Positions 33,801-42,934 of a DNA stretch of 64,000 nt are shown in pieces. The notes below the pieces were generated by a model, which worked only from the letters and a program-made list of their open reading frames with translations, made no database searches and was not told where the DNA came from. The position numbers and the translations under genes were made by a program. Where the stretch lies: positions 186,001 to 250,000 of the forward strand of contig SCTS01000006.1 of the NCBI GenBank assembly GCA_004322365.1, written 5' to 3'. The DNA is from Patescibacteria group bacterium. GTDB taxonomy: Bacteria; Patescibacteria; Paceibacteria; UBA9973; UBA2103. Within the stretch, counting starts at the first letter, position 1. The number at the start of each line of letters is the position of its first letter.

Positions 33801-33834
33801 TAGTAAGTTGGCGGAGAGCTTGCATTGCATTCAT
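30811..33834 (-). CDS. large secreted repeat protein with Ig-like, PKD and CARDB domains
   Basis: The 1007-aa product has a signal peptide (hydrophobic to about residue 38, cleavage near AYAG). It then has at least four Ig-like repeats of the type SANPTSLVVGASSVITWSST followed by NATSCTGTNFS, two PKD-like segments (GTGSYTYLWSGTDSLSG and GVGSYTYVWSGTDGLLG) and a CARDB-like middle part (VTNIGGAATPVF and LNEVSESNELDNCS). Many Cys pairs are spaced for disulfides. It is probably a surface adhesin or scaffold. Its presence inside the ribosomal operon, between rplB and the transposase, is the oddity. No sortase signal is seen at the C-terminus. Confidence 0.85.
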   Translation of the reverse strand: MNAMQALRQLTIPAFKTFFIGAIFMLAVFSAIPQLAYAGPTGGGDCTGTTWEYDYTVVTNPFPPGSAGEAAFRAVYGGDSYTVQSTYQVATIGDIDEGCVVEPTTPYVGIIATPSSISSGGSALLTWTSDYVTSCTGTNFSTGGATAGSLIVSPPSSITYSITCTDGSQTVSSFATVTVSAPVVAPTASLSANPTSLVVGASSVITWSSTNATSCTGTNFSTSSATAGSVTVTPSQTTSYLVSCTGAGGSASASQTVTVSAIASPTVSLSATPTSLNSGSSATLTWSSTNAISCVGGGFETGGNTSGSISTGALSATTNYSITCTGASAASSGTWQLSYNDISDFACNVGVTRVSSLEIAYSGLAWCPSSPAGKSCSGVGSGNVCKINVANDSCQIETAVYQCVGASPATTPQTAFATANVQVNSPPPGTLSGSCSVSPTSVYTGSPVAWTASASGGTGSYTYLWSGTDSLSGAVASISKTYTTVGTKTASITITSPSGATSVTLQGEKHCSGGTKVGSYGTTEDGVGFTLNTSSMAGSCADITPAGGCCSVDVRETVNSTGQPVNTYYRYEAYSNASLASKTSTTGNTTRHNYFAGMATASAPLSTTASCSNSVVVGVSLADLTTGSLSPTSVTAGVNTTFTAGVTNIGGAATPVFGSRMYVCLSSDSACLNNYLTQSDSIWSRIFSFFINFAEANTSIKIALSRISIVAGGSGTQTGSYTFPSPGSYQMRFCADTPLNEVSESNELDNCSAWTSLSVNPGALSASCSPSPSTGYVGDSLTWSVTPSGGVGSYTYVWSGTDGLLGTGATVSKTYGSAGTKSASVIVTSGTGSVTATCATGTIQNTPTVIITVSPPVIIKGVTSPRIDWTSSYTTSCTGTNFPTGGATVGSVTVSPPVTTTYGITCTNGTRSASSSATVTVNPADITLTISPSVTVRQGDPATVSWGVVGTPDTCSISGPGLSSTAFSGAQSVIINQQSTYTMNCLTGGVPSSKSVTIGVTPRFDEF

Positions 33835-33887
33835 TGTACAGGGAATTTATACCTACCGTTAAAGTAAAGTCGCGAGAGGTGGAATAA

Positions 33888-33920
33888 CAAAAAACTCTCC
33901 ACATGGTGGAGAGTTTTTTG
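33888..33920 (-). terminator. terminator of the rplC-rplB unit
   Basis: AAAAAACTCTCCAC ATG GTGGAGAGTTTTTT directly follows the rplB stop codon. It ends the L3-L2 unit before the inserted surface protein gene. Confidence 0.9.
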
Positions 33921-33922
33921 TT

Positions 33923-34786
33923 TTAGCTTCCTGATTTTCGCTTTTTCCCGACACGACGACGAGAAACAATGAATGGATTTGAGTATTTCTTTGGAGTTCG
34001 TGTTTTCTGACCCTTTCCTGACGGCTTGCCCCACATGGTGCGCTGTCTTCGGTGACCACGACCCTGACGGCCTTCACCTCCTCCATGTGGGTGGTCCACT
34101 GGGTTCATTGCAGTACCACGAACCGTTGGGCGAATACCCATGTGTCGTGCGCGACCTGCTTTACCAATGATGACGAGGTGATGTGCATCATTTGAAACTT
34201 CACCGATAGATGCCCACGCAGTATCAACTACTTTACGAACTTCAGTCGAAGGGAGTTTTATTTGAGCGTAGCCAGCATCGAGCGCAATCAATTCAGCGTG
34301 GTTACCTGCACTTCGTGCCATTTTTGCACCACCATTTGCATGCACTTCAATATTGTAGATGAATGTACCGATTGGGATGTTCTTCAAAGGAAGTCGGTTA
34401 CCGGGAGTGATAGGAGCAGTTTCTGAAGTAATGACTTTATCGCCAACCTTTAAAGATTTTGGTGCGAGTATGTATCGGCGCTCACCGTCAACATCTACAA
34501 TACGAGCAATAAAGCCTGTGCGTGTAGGATCGTATTCAATGTGCTCAACTTTTCCTGGAATATTTTTCTTAGCGAACATGAAATCAACCACACGCATCTG
34601 TTGCTTGTGTCCACCTCCTTGGTGACGGGTGGTGATGCGACCAAGTGAGTTTCTACCTGCGTGATTTTTCTTTCCTTTCGTCAAAGATTTCAATGGCTTG
34701 CCGGTCGTCAAGACATCGCGATAACGAATCACGCTCATGTGGCGAGTGGATGCGGTTCGTGCTTTGTAATTTCGTGTAGTAGACAT
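33923..34786 (-). CDS. rplB: 50S ribosomal protein uL2
   Basis: uL2 is needed for subunit joining and peptidyl transfer. The 287-aa product has GRNSLGRITTRHQGGGHKQQ, an OB-like and SH3-like pair of domains, and the essential MNPVDHPHGGGEGRQGRG with the conserved His. It is the last gene of its unit. rpsS, its usual next neighbour, is 4 kb further on. Confidence 0.97.
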   Translation of the reverse strand: MSTTRNYKARTASTRHMSVIRYRDVLTTGKPLKSLTKGKKNHAGRNSLGRITTRHQGGGHKQQMRVVDFMFAKKNIPGKVEHIEYDPTRTGFIARIVDVDGERRYILAPKSLKVGDKVITSETAPITPGNRLPLKNIPIGTFIYNIEVHANGGAKMARSAGNHAELIALDAGYAQIKLPSTEVRKVVDTAWASIGEVSNDAHHLVIIGKAGRARHMGIRPTVRGTAMNPVDHPHGGGEGRQGRGHRRQRTMWGKPSGKGQKTRTPKKYSNPFIVSRRRVGKKRKSGS

Positions 34787-34803
34787 ATTCGTGTATTAAA
34801 AAT

Positions 34804-35202
34804 TTATGAGAAACGGATAGTGTCTCCTTTCTTTAAAAATACCAAAGCCTTTCTTGTTGCAGAAGTCTTACCAAAACCTCGCTTCTTTCTCATTTGCACT
34901 CGCTTTGCTGGAGTATTCACTACATTTACCTTGATTGGCATAACTTTGTAGAGAGCATTGACTGCCATAGCGACATCCTTCTTTGTTGCTGATTTGCGAA
35001 TATCAAATGTATAGACTCCGTTTGCAGTCATGTTTGCTGCCTTCTCCGTAATGCGGGGACGCACCAAAATATTTGCGTACTCAGCAAGAGCTGAAGGACG
35101 ATCAGTTTTTTTAGTAGCAGAAACTTTTGTTTCAACTTTTTTGACTTCTGCCTTTGGAGCATCAGTCTTCTTTGTATTCGTTTTTGATTTAAAAATTGCC
35201 AT
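34804..35202 (-). CDS. rplW: 50S ribosomal protein uL23 with N-terminal extension
   Basis: uL23 docks trigger factor and SRP at the exit tunnel. The family core starts at about residue 47 (ILVRPRITEKAANMTANGVY) and includes RKSATKKDVAMAVNALYKV. The first 40 residues are a Lys/Ala/Thr-rich extension absent from most uL23 (132 aa against about 95-100). Confidence 0.95.
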   Translation of the reverse strand: MAIFKSKTNTKKTDAPKAEVKKVETKVSATKKTDRPSALAEYANILVRPRITEKAANMTANGVYTFDIRKSATKKDVAMAVNALYKVMPIKVNVVNTPAKRVQMRKKRGFGKTSATRKALVFLKKGDTIRFS

Positions 35203-35208
35203 AAAAAT

Positions 35209-35874
35209 TTATTTCTCTAGTCGTTCTGTAAGCGTTTTAACAGACACCTTCGGATCTACAACGAGAATATAACGGTAGGTGAGCAAGTCAACTGGATTTG
35301 CGTTTCTCGCCTCATCAACCATCACGTTCTTCATGTTGCGGAAGCTCTTTACTACCGCGACATCATGCTTCGAAAGAAGGATGAGTGCTGCGTTGTTTCT
35401 GCGTGTAGCGAGCTCAGCAAATCCTTCTATTTTAGCAAGGCCACCGAGGGTTGCCTTTGCATCCTTTGTTTTTGGAGCCTTGAAAGAAAGCGAGTCAACA
35501 AAAATCATTTTTCCTTTACGGAGTTTTTCTGAAAGAACTGTTGCGACTGCCTTCGCACGCATCTTCTTATTGATTTTCTGTGAGAAATCGCGTTCCTTTA
35601 CTGGTCCGTGAGTCGTACCTCCTCCTCTCCAGATTGGAGATCGAATAGAACCGTGACGAGCTCGGCCAGTACCCTTTTGCTTCCATGGCTTCTTACCGCC
35701 ACCACGTACCTCACCACGACCCTTCGTGTGAGCAACAGGAGTGCGAGCGTTCGCTTGCATAGCAAGAACAACCTGATGCACCAAAGCATCATTTCTCTTT
35801 GCATCAAAAATGCCCTCTGGGAGTTCAATCTCCCCTACTTCTTTTGCGCTTGTATTGTAAATTGAAGCTTTCAT
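35209..35874 (-). CDS. rplD: 50S ribosomal protein uL4
   Basis: uL4 lines the exit tunnel and in E. coli regulates its own S10 operon. The 221-aa product begins MKASIYNTSAKEVGEIELPE and has the tunnel loop region RTPVAHTKGRGEVRGGGKKP, WKQKGTGRARHGSIRSP and WRGGGTTHGP. The frame extends 8 codons up into the rplC end. ATG at 35874 is chosen. Confidence 0.96.
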   Translation of the reverse strand: MKASIYNTSAKEVGEIELPEGIFDAKRNDALVHQVVLAMQANARTPVAHTKGRGEVRGGGKKPWKQKGTGRARHGSIRSPIWRGGGTTHGPVKERDFSQKINKKMRAKAVATVLSEKLRKGKMIFVDSLSFKAPKTKDAKATLGGLAKIEGFAELATRRNNAALILLSKHDVAVVKSFRNMKNVMVDEARNANPVDLLTYRYILVVDPKVSVKTLTERLEK

Positions 35875-35878
35875 ATAT

Positions 35879-36487
35879 TTATTTTCCTCGAATTTCAATC
35901 ACGGTACCTTTGCGTCCTGGAACTGCTCCACGAACAAAAATTTCATTCTTTACGCCGTCAACACGAATGACCTCAAGGTTTGGAACAGTCACACGGTCAG
36001 AACCCATTCGTCCTGCCATGCGCATACCTTTCACCACACGACCTCCTGCTCGGCCTGGACCTCCTCCTGAAGAACCGCGCTCTCTTTCAGAATGTTTCTG
36101 ACCGTGTGTGCGGGGACCTCCTTTGAAGCCGTAGCGCTTCACAACGCCCTGGAAACCTTTTCCTTTTGAAATTCCTGAAACGACAACGCTTTCACCTTCT
36201 GAGAAAGCAGTGACATCAAAAGTTGCACCTACTTCAAGTGCCTCAGCACCATCAAAGCGAAATTCACGAAGTCCACGAACATTTCCCTTAGGTTGCTGTG
36301 GTTTTGCAATGCGTGATTGCTTCTGCTCACCGTAACCCACCTGTACTGCCTTGTAGCCGTCAGTATCAATATTCTTAACTTGGGTCACTGTAACCTTTGG
36401 TGCATGTATAACGGTAACAGGCACAGCGTGACCCGCTGCATTGAAGACCTGTGTCATTCCTTGTTTTGTTCCTATGATGAATTTCAT
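35879..36487 (-). CDS. rplC: 50S ribosomal protein uL3
   Basis: uL3 is an assembly initiator near the peptidyl transferase centre. The 202-aa product begins MKFIIGTKQGMTQVFNAAGH and has GKGFQGVVKRYGFKGGPRTH and MAGRMGSDRVTVPNLEV. It is the first gene of a four-gene unit with its own promoter and structured leader (36488-36760). Confidence 0.97.
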   Translation of the reverse strand: MKFIIGTKQGMTQVFNAAGHAVPVTVIHAPKVTVTQVKNIDTDGYKAVQVGYGEQKQSRIAKPQQPKGNVRGLREFRFDGAEALEVGATFDVTAFSEGESVVVSGISKGKGFQGVVKRYGFKGGPRTHGQKHSERERGSSGGGPGRAGGRVVKGMRMAGRMGSDRVTVPNLEVIRVDGVKNEIFVRGAVPGRKGTVIEIRGK

Positions 36488-36526
36488 TAGTTTTTTGTTG
36501 GCGAGTCCTTGAGTCTAGAAAAATCT

Positions 36527-36617
36527 AACCCTGTTAAATCCCCGTTCCGGGGACGCTTCGTACTCGAAGCGTATTTAACAGGGTTCTGAGAATCTAATCG
36601 CTACGCTCAAGATTCTC
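36527..36617 (-). promoter_or_regulatory. three-way-junction RNA in the rplC leader
   Basis: P1 is 13 bp (36527-36539 with 36573-36585, AACCCTGTTAAAT and its complement). It encloses two hairpins with no unpaired bases at the junction: P2 36540-36552 (CCCCG TTC CGGGG) and P3 36553-36572 (ACGCTTCG TACT CGAAGCGT). A further stem pairs 36588-36595 with 36610-36617. The whole unit lies within 100 nt of the rplC start. Confidence 0.6.
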
Positions 36618-36620
36618 TAG

Positions 36621-36652
36621 AAAAAAACGCACACCGGTATTCGCAGTGTGCG
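36621..36652 (-). terminator. attenuator-like terminator in the rplC leader
   Basis: On the minus strand CGCACAC and GTGTGCG pair around an 11-nt loop and are followed by T7. It lies between the minus-strand promoter at 36732-36760 and rplC, so it can act as an attenuator. Confidence 0.65.
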
Positions 36653-36668
36653 ATATACCATTGGTTTA

Positions 36669-36687
36669 CCCTGAGCTTGTCGAAGGG
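36669..36687. repeat. CCTGAGCTTGTCGAAGG imperfect palindrome
   Basis: A short imperfect palindrome of a kind dispersed in many bacterial genomes. A related copy sits before tmRNA at 10728-10750. Confidence 0.45.
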
Positions 36688-36731
36688 TCCGATCCTTTCG
36701 ATGTTTCGGAGGCAAACGTAGCGTTTCAGCT

Positions 36732-36760
36732 ACTATACACAAAGCATCTAAAAGATGCAA
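36732..36760 (-). promoter_or_regulatory. promoter of the rplC-rplD-rplW-rplB unit
   Basis: On the minus strand TTGCAT (36755-36760), a 17-nt spacer and TATAGT (36732-36737). The predicted leader to rplC is about 240 nt, with the attenuator and three-way junction inside. Confidence 0.65.
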
Positions 36761-36927
36761 GAAACCAAGTACCGAGACGAAACCTAGGTACTTTTACACG
36801 TATCTGATACAGATATTTCAGCCGTGAAGTATGCTTTGAACACGAGACCGCGAAAGAGGCTCGGTTGGAAAACTCCTCTAGAAATCTAGAGTGGTGCACT
36901 TACCTGTTGAACTTAAGATAGAAATAC

Positions 36928-36956
36928 TTGACAGAAGGTTTCTAATATGCTATTAT
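36928..36956 (+). promoter_or_regulatory. strong promoter of the 47-aa ORF
   Basis: Perfect TTGACA (36928-36933), a 17-nt spacer and TATTAT (36951-36956), one of the best sigma-70-like promoters in the window. Confidence 0.75.
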
Positions 36957-36988
36957 TCACACATCGTTTAAACACTTAAATTTTTTCT

Positions 36989-37132
36989 ATGAAAGAGGGA
37001 CTCAAATTAATTTCACGACAAGGTGGTTTTAAAACGACCGGTCCAGGTTTAGAACACTGCCCCGATCCTGATGCTATCGTATCCGGTTATGTATACAATA
37101 AACTTAACAAATTATGGTATAAAAAGGCCTAA
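36989..37132 (+). CDS. 47-aa protein of unknown function, stand-alone unit
   Basis: The ORF lies on the opposite strand to its ribosomal neighbours and encodes MKEGLKLISRQGGFKTTGPG, then LEHCPDPDAIVSGYV and a basic end (NKLNKLWYKKA). It has its own near-consensus promoter 30 nt upstream and a bidirectional terminator 40 nt downstream. No SD sequence precedes it. I know no family. The transcript could instead act as a small RNA. The unit sits between rpsJ and rplC, adjacent in most bacteria. Confidence 0.55.
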   Translation: MKEGLKLISRQGGFKTTGPGLEHCPDPDAIVSGYVYNKLNKLWYKKA

Positions 37133-37170
37133 GAACAGGAGAAAATAGAACGTGTACGCAACACAAACTA

Positions 37171-37197
37171 AAAACCGCCCTTTTGGGCGGTTTTTTC
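37171..37197 (+). terminator. bidirectional terminator between the 47-aa ORF and rpsJ
   Basis: AAAACCGCCC TTTT GGGCGGTTTTTT. It would stop the plus-strand 47-aa unit and, on the minus strand, transcripts running out of tuf-rpsJ. Confidence 0.88.
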
Positions 37198-37349
37198 GAT
37201 CTTTTTTACAGCCCTCCACAATTTCTCTGAGATGAGAAATTGGGAGGACTTAAGAAAATCTAAGCAAGCTTTGCTTTAAGGTCTCTAAAGGCCGAAGCGA
37301 AACGCTTCGGCACTCAACAAATTCTAAATCGCAACGCGATTAAGAATTT
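37198..37349 (-). other. chain of hairpins downstream of rpsJ
   Basis: Three hairpins lie in a row after the rpsJ stop: one around 37320-37345 (AATTCTTAATCGC with GCGATTTAGAATT), one perfect 9-bp at 37291-37311 (GCCGAAGCG/CGCTTCGGC), and one at 37211-37248 (CCTCCCAATTTCTC with GAGAAATT.GGAGG). They may protect the tuf-rpsJ mRNA end or act as REP-like elements. Confidence 0.55.
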
Positions 37350-37745
37350 CTAGAGCATTCTGACATCAACCGAGACGCCGGATGGCAATGACAAGTTCGT
37401 CAAAGCATCAATGATTTTTGGAGTTGGATTCACAATGTCCAAGATACGCTTATGAGTACGAATCTCAAACTGCTCACGAGCATCTTTGTAGACGAACGAT
37501 GAGGCATTGACCGTGAATTTCTTGATATCAGTTGGAAGTGGGATGGGCCCTACAACCTCCGCATCAAAGCGAAGCGCTGTGTCAATAATTTGCTTTACCG
37601 AAGCATCCAAGACTTTGTGGTCATATGCGCGAACACGGAGACGCAATTTGCCTACACCCGCAACTGGAGCCGCAGATTTCGCTGTCTTTGCTCCTGCTTT
37701 TGGTGCCTTGCGGACAGGCGTCTTTTTTTCTTTAGTGTCGGACAT
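37350..37745 (-). CDS. rpsJ: 30S ribosomal protein uS10 with N-terminal extension
   Basis: uS10 is a 30S head protein and, as NusE, an antitermination factor. The core starts near residue 32 (KLRLRVRAYDHKVLDASVKQ) and includes VGPIPLPTDIKKFTVNASSF and HKRILDIVNPTPK. The first 30 residues are a Lys/Ala/Pro-rich tail (131 aa against about 102). It is cotranscribed with tuf, but rplC does not follow directly. Confidence 0.95.
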   Translation of the reverse strand: MSDTKEKKTPVRKAPKAGAKTAKSAAPVAGVGKLRLRVRAYDHKVLDASVKQIIDTALRFDAEVVGPIPLPTDIKKFTVNASSFVYKDAREQFEIRTHKRILDIVNPTPKIIDALTNLSLPSGVSVDVRML

Positions 37746-37774
37746 AGATTTTCAAAGTTCGTGAATACTAGGCT

Positions 37775-38971
<1,197 letters not shown>

Positions 38972-39111
38972 ATAATTAATTATTAGTGCGTAGTAATAGT
39001 AATCTTAGTAAAAACAAATCAAAGAGCCCGAGAGCTCTTGCCGTCGATAGTCCTCGCACAACGTTAGTGAGGAGTCTATAGACGAAAAGAACGCGTGAAG
39101 CGTTACGAGGT
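38972..39111 (-). promoter_or_regulatory. structured leader of tuf-rpsJ
   Basis: The leader of about 134 nt folds into a long stem (CGTC-TATAGA-CTCCTC region with GAGGA-CTATC-GACG, loop containing AACGTT) and an AAGAGC TCTCG GCTCTT hairpin followed by a T-rich stretch. It may regulate tuf expression. Confidence 0.45.
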
Positions 39112-39140
39112 ACTGTATCTGAAAGCTACAAAAGAGTCAA
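39112..39140 (-). promoter_or_regulatory. promoter of tuf-rpsJ
   Basis: On the minus strand TTGACT (39135-39140), a 17-nt spacer and TACAGT (39112-39117). Confidence 0.65.
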
Positions 39141-39187
39141 GAAAACGGGCGTATCTTTGGATATCTAGACACGGAACTCAACCCCTT

Positions 39188-39394
39188 TTAATTACCAATT
39201 TCACGATTGTTTCCGTCGCACCCCGTTAAAACACCATTCTCTCGAGAGAAATGAGGCAAAATAACAAATTTCAGTCCATTTTGAACAACCATGACAATTT
39301 TTGAGCACACGGGACAGAAATGTGTAGGTCGAGCTTCTTTTTGTATTGAATCAAACGACATATGGGTTTCTACAAGGCACACAGACTTAGTCAT
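39188..39394 (-). CDS. small zinc-ribbon-like protein 2
   Basis: From MTKSVCLVE the product is 68 aa and contains FCPVCSKIVMVVQNG, VILPHFSRENGVLTGC. The pattern CPxC...LP.H...GxxxxC resembles small zinc ribbons of the CPVCGKTV...LPRH...CPGS type. It starts within the previous gene's stop (TAATG), so the two are translationally coupled. Function unknown. Located between fusA and tuf. Confidence 0.6.
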   Translation of the reverse strand: MTKSVCLVETHMSFDSIQKEARPTHFCPVCSKIVMVVQNGLKFVILPHFSRENGVLTGCDGNNREIGN

Positions 39395-39528
39395 TACTGA
39401 ATCCAACCCTTGAGAGGTGCGCAGGGGTCGCAATACCAAGCCCTATCTATATAAACGTCTGCAGTGTTTGAGCAGAGCTTACACTTCGGGTTTTCTGGAG
39501 GCAATCCAGAAATTTCTCTATCCCCCAT
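39394..39528 (-). CDS. small zinc-ribbon protein 1
   Basis: The 44-aa product reads MGDREISGLPPENPKCKLCS, then a short spacer and WYCDPCAPLKGW. Two CxxC pairs 13 residues apart can bind one zinc ion. It is the first of two coupled micro-genes behind fusA and shares a TAATG overlap with the next. It may be ribosome-associated given its position, but this is inference. Confidence 0.65.
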   Translation of the reverse strand: MGDREISGLPPENPKCKLCSNTADVYIDRAWYCDPCAPLKGWIQ

Positions 39529-39579
39529 ACTTTCATGCCCTCCCCGCATAGTAATTAAGAAAATAGCCTAGAGAAAACT

Positions 39580-41733
<2,154 letters not shown>

Positions 41734-41756
41734 AAAATATTTTTACAGCGAACTTA

Positions 41757-41969
41757 TTAATTTGATTTTCCTGTGCCTCTGCGTTTATTTCCTCCAATTT
41801 CTTGTTTTAAAAGTCCTTGTCCTTCTTCGTAAATTTCCTGCGCTTCACTATCTGGCACTCCAATAACATCAATACCATGATGTGATGCATTAAGTAGACG
41901 TTTTAGACCATCCCAAATAGTCTCTGCGTCAGTATCGTTTGCCGGACGCTCACCGCTAAAGATACCCAT
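41757..41969 (-). CDS. 70-aa hypothetical protein inside the str operon
   Basis: This ORF starts 3 nt after the rpsG stop and ends 23 nt before fusA, so it is part of the str operon transcript. The product begins MGIFSGERPANDTDAETIWD, has an acidic middle (SEAQEIYEEGQGLLKQEI) and a basic end (GGNKRRGTGKSN). No Cys, no membrane helix and no known family. A CPR-specific insertion between S7 and EF-G is possible. Confidence 0.6.
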   Translation of the reverse strand: MGIFSGERPANDTDAETIWDGLKRLLNASHHGIDVIGVPDSEAQEIYEEGQGLLKQEIGGNKRRGTGKSN

Positions 41970-41972
41970 GAA

Positions 41973-42443
41973 TCACCAAGCCAAGTGAGCGAACGCACGG
42001 TTTGATTCCGCCATGCGATGGACATCTTCGCGTTTTTTAACTGCTGAACCTTCTCCTTTCGCTGCTGCCATCAACTCATCAGCAAGCTTCAAAGCCATCG
42101 GCTTTCCTTTCTTTGCGCGAGCTGCTGAAACAATCCAACGGAATGCGAGTGAGCGACGGCGCTCAGGTCGGACTTCACGAGGAACTTGATAGTTTGCACC
42201 ACCAACGCGTCTCGAGCGTACTTCAATTGTTGGGCTTACATTAGAAATTGCTGTATCAAAAACAACTATTGGGTCGAGTGTTTCATCTCGTTTTTTTATT
42301 TCATCGAGGGCATCGTACACAATTGTTTGCGCAACGCTTTTCTTTCCATCCCACATAACGGTGTTGATGAAGCGTGCCAAAAATTCTGAGTCGTATTTCG
42401 AGTCAGGATTAATGACATTTTGTTTTTTGAGTCGTCTACGCAT
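41973..42443 (-). CDS. rpsG: 30S ribosomal protein uS7
   Basis: uS7 nucleates the 30S head and is a str operon repressor in E. coli. The 156-aa product begins MRRRLKKQNVINPDSKYDSE and includes NVSPTIEVRSRRVGGANYQV and PLxxRRSLAFRWIVSAARAKK. It lies 3 nt after rpsL. Confidence 0.96.
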   Translation of the reverse strand: MRRRLKKQNVINPDSKYDSEFLARFINTVMWDGKKSVAQTIVYDALDEIKKRDETLDPIVVFDTAISNVSPTIEVRSRRVGGANYQVPREVRPERRRSLAFRWIVSAARAKKGKPMALKLADELMAAAKGEGSAVKKREDVHRMAESNRAFAHLAW

Positions 42444-42446
42444 ATA

Positions 42447-42860
42447 TTATTTTGCCTTTGGGCGCTTACTTCCGTAACGGCTTCGTCCACGGCGACGCTT
42501 TTCAAGACCTGCTGCGTCAAGGCGTCCACGGACAACCTTGTAACGAAGTGAGAGGTCTTTAGTACGACCACCGCGAAGCATAACCACTGAGTGTTCCTGC
42601 AAATTGTGACCCTCTCCAGGAATGTAGGCAGTTACTTCCATTCCGTTTGTTAAGCGGACACGAGCAATTTTACGAACAGCTGAGTTTGGCTTTCTTGGAG
42701 TTTTTGTTGTTACTTTTGTACAAACACCTCGTTTAAATGGTGAAGGGTAGAAGGTGGGGCGATTCTTTAATACATTGAAACCACGCGACAAAGCAACGGT
42801 TTTCGTCTTACGAGATGTTTTTTTGCGAGGGTTTTTCCTCAGTTGATTTATGGTAGCCAT
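42447..42860 (-). CDS. rpsL: 30S ribosomal protein uS12
   Basis: uS12 monitors decoding at the A site. The 137-aa product starts MATINQLRKNPRKKTSRKTK and contains KRGVCTKVTTKTPRKPNSAV and PGEGHNLQEHSVVMLRGGRT. Two known streptomycin-site loops differ from the usual: PKKPNSA is PRKPNSA (E. coli K42 to R) and KDLPGVRY is KDLSLRY (one residue shorter, no Pro). The ORF extends 16 codons up. ATG at 42860 is the family start. Confidence 0.96.
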   Translation of the reverse strand: MATINQLRKNPRKKTSRKTKTVALSRGFNVLKNRPTFYPSPFKRGVCTKVTTKTPRKPNSAVRKIARVRLTNGMEVTAYIPGEGHNLQEHSVVMLRGGRTKDLSLRYKVVRGRLDAAGLEKRRRGRSRYGSKRPKAK

Positions 42861-42894
42861 TGTTACGAAAAAACTGCGCAAGGGCAGTTCGGAT

Positions 42895-42923
42895 ACTATA
42901 CAAGGCAAGGCTCAAAAACGCAA
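42895..42923 (-). promoter_or_regulatory. promoter of the str operon (rpsL)
   Basis: On the minus strand TTGCGT (42918-42923), a 17-nt spacer and TATAGT (42895-42900). The short leader begins with an AACTGC/GCAGTT hairpin (42872-42889) followed by T6. Confidence 0.6.
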
Positions 42924-42934
42924 CAGCAGAAAGC

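Noticed and set aside
35209..35898. upstream starts for rplD and other ribosomal genes (rplE, rpsS, rpsL)
   Set aside because: The longer frames overlap the preceding gene and lack family residues. Internal Met codons match known N-termini.
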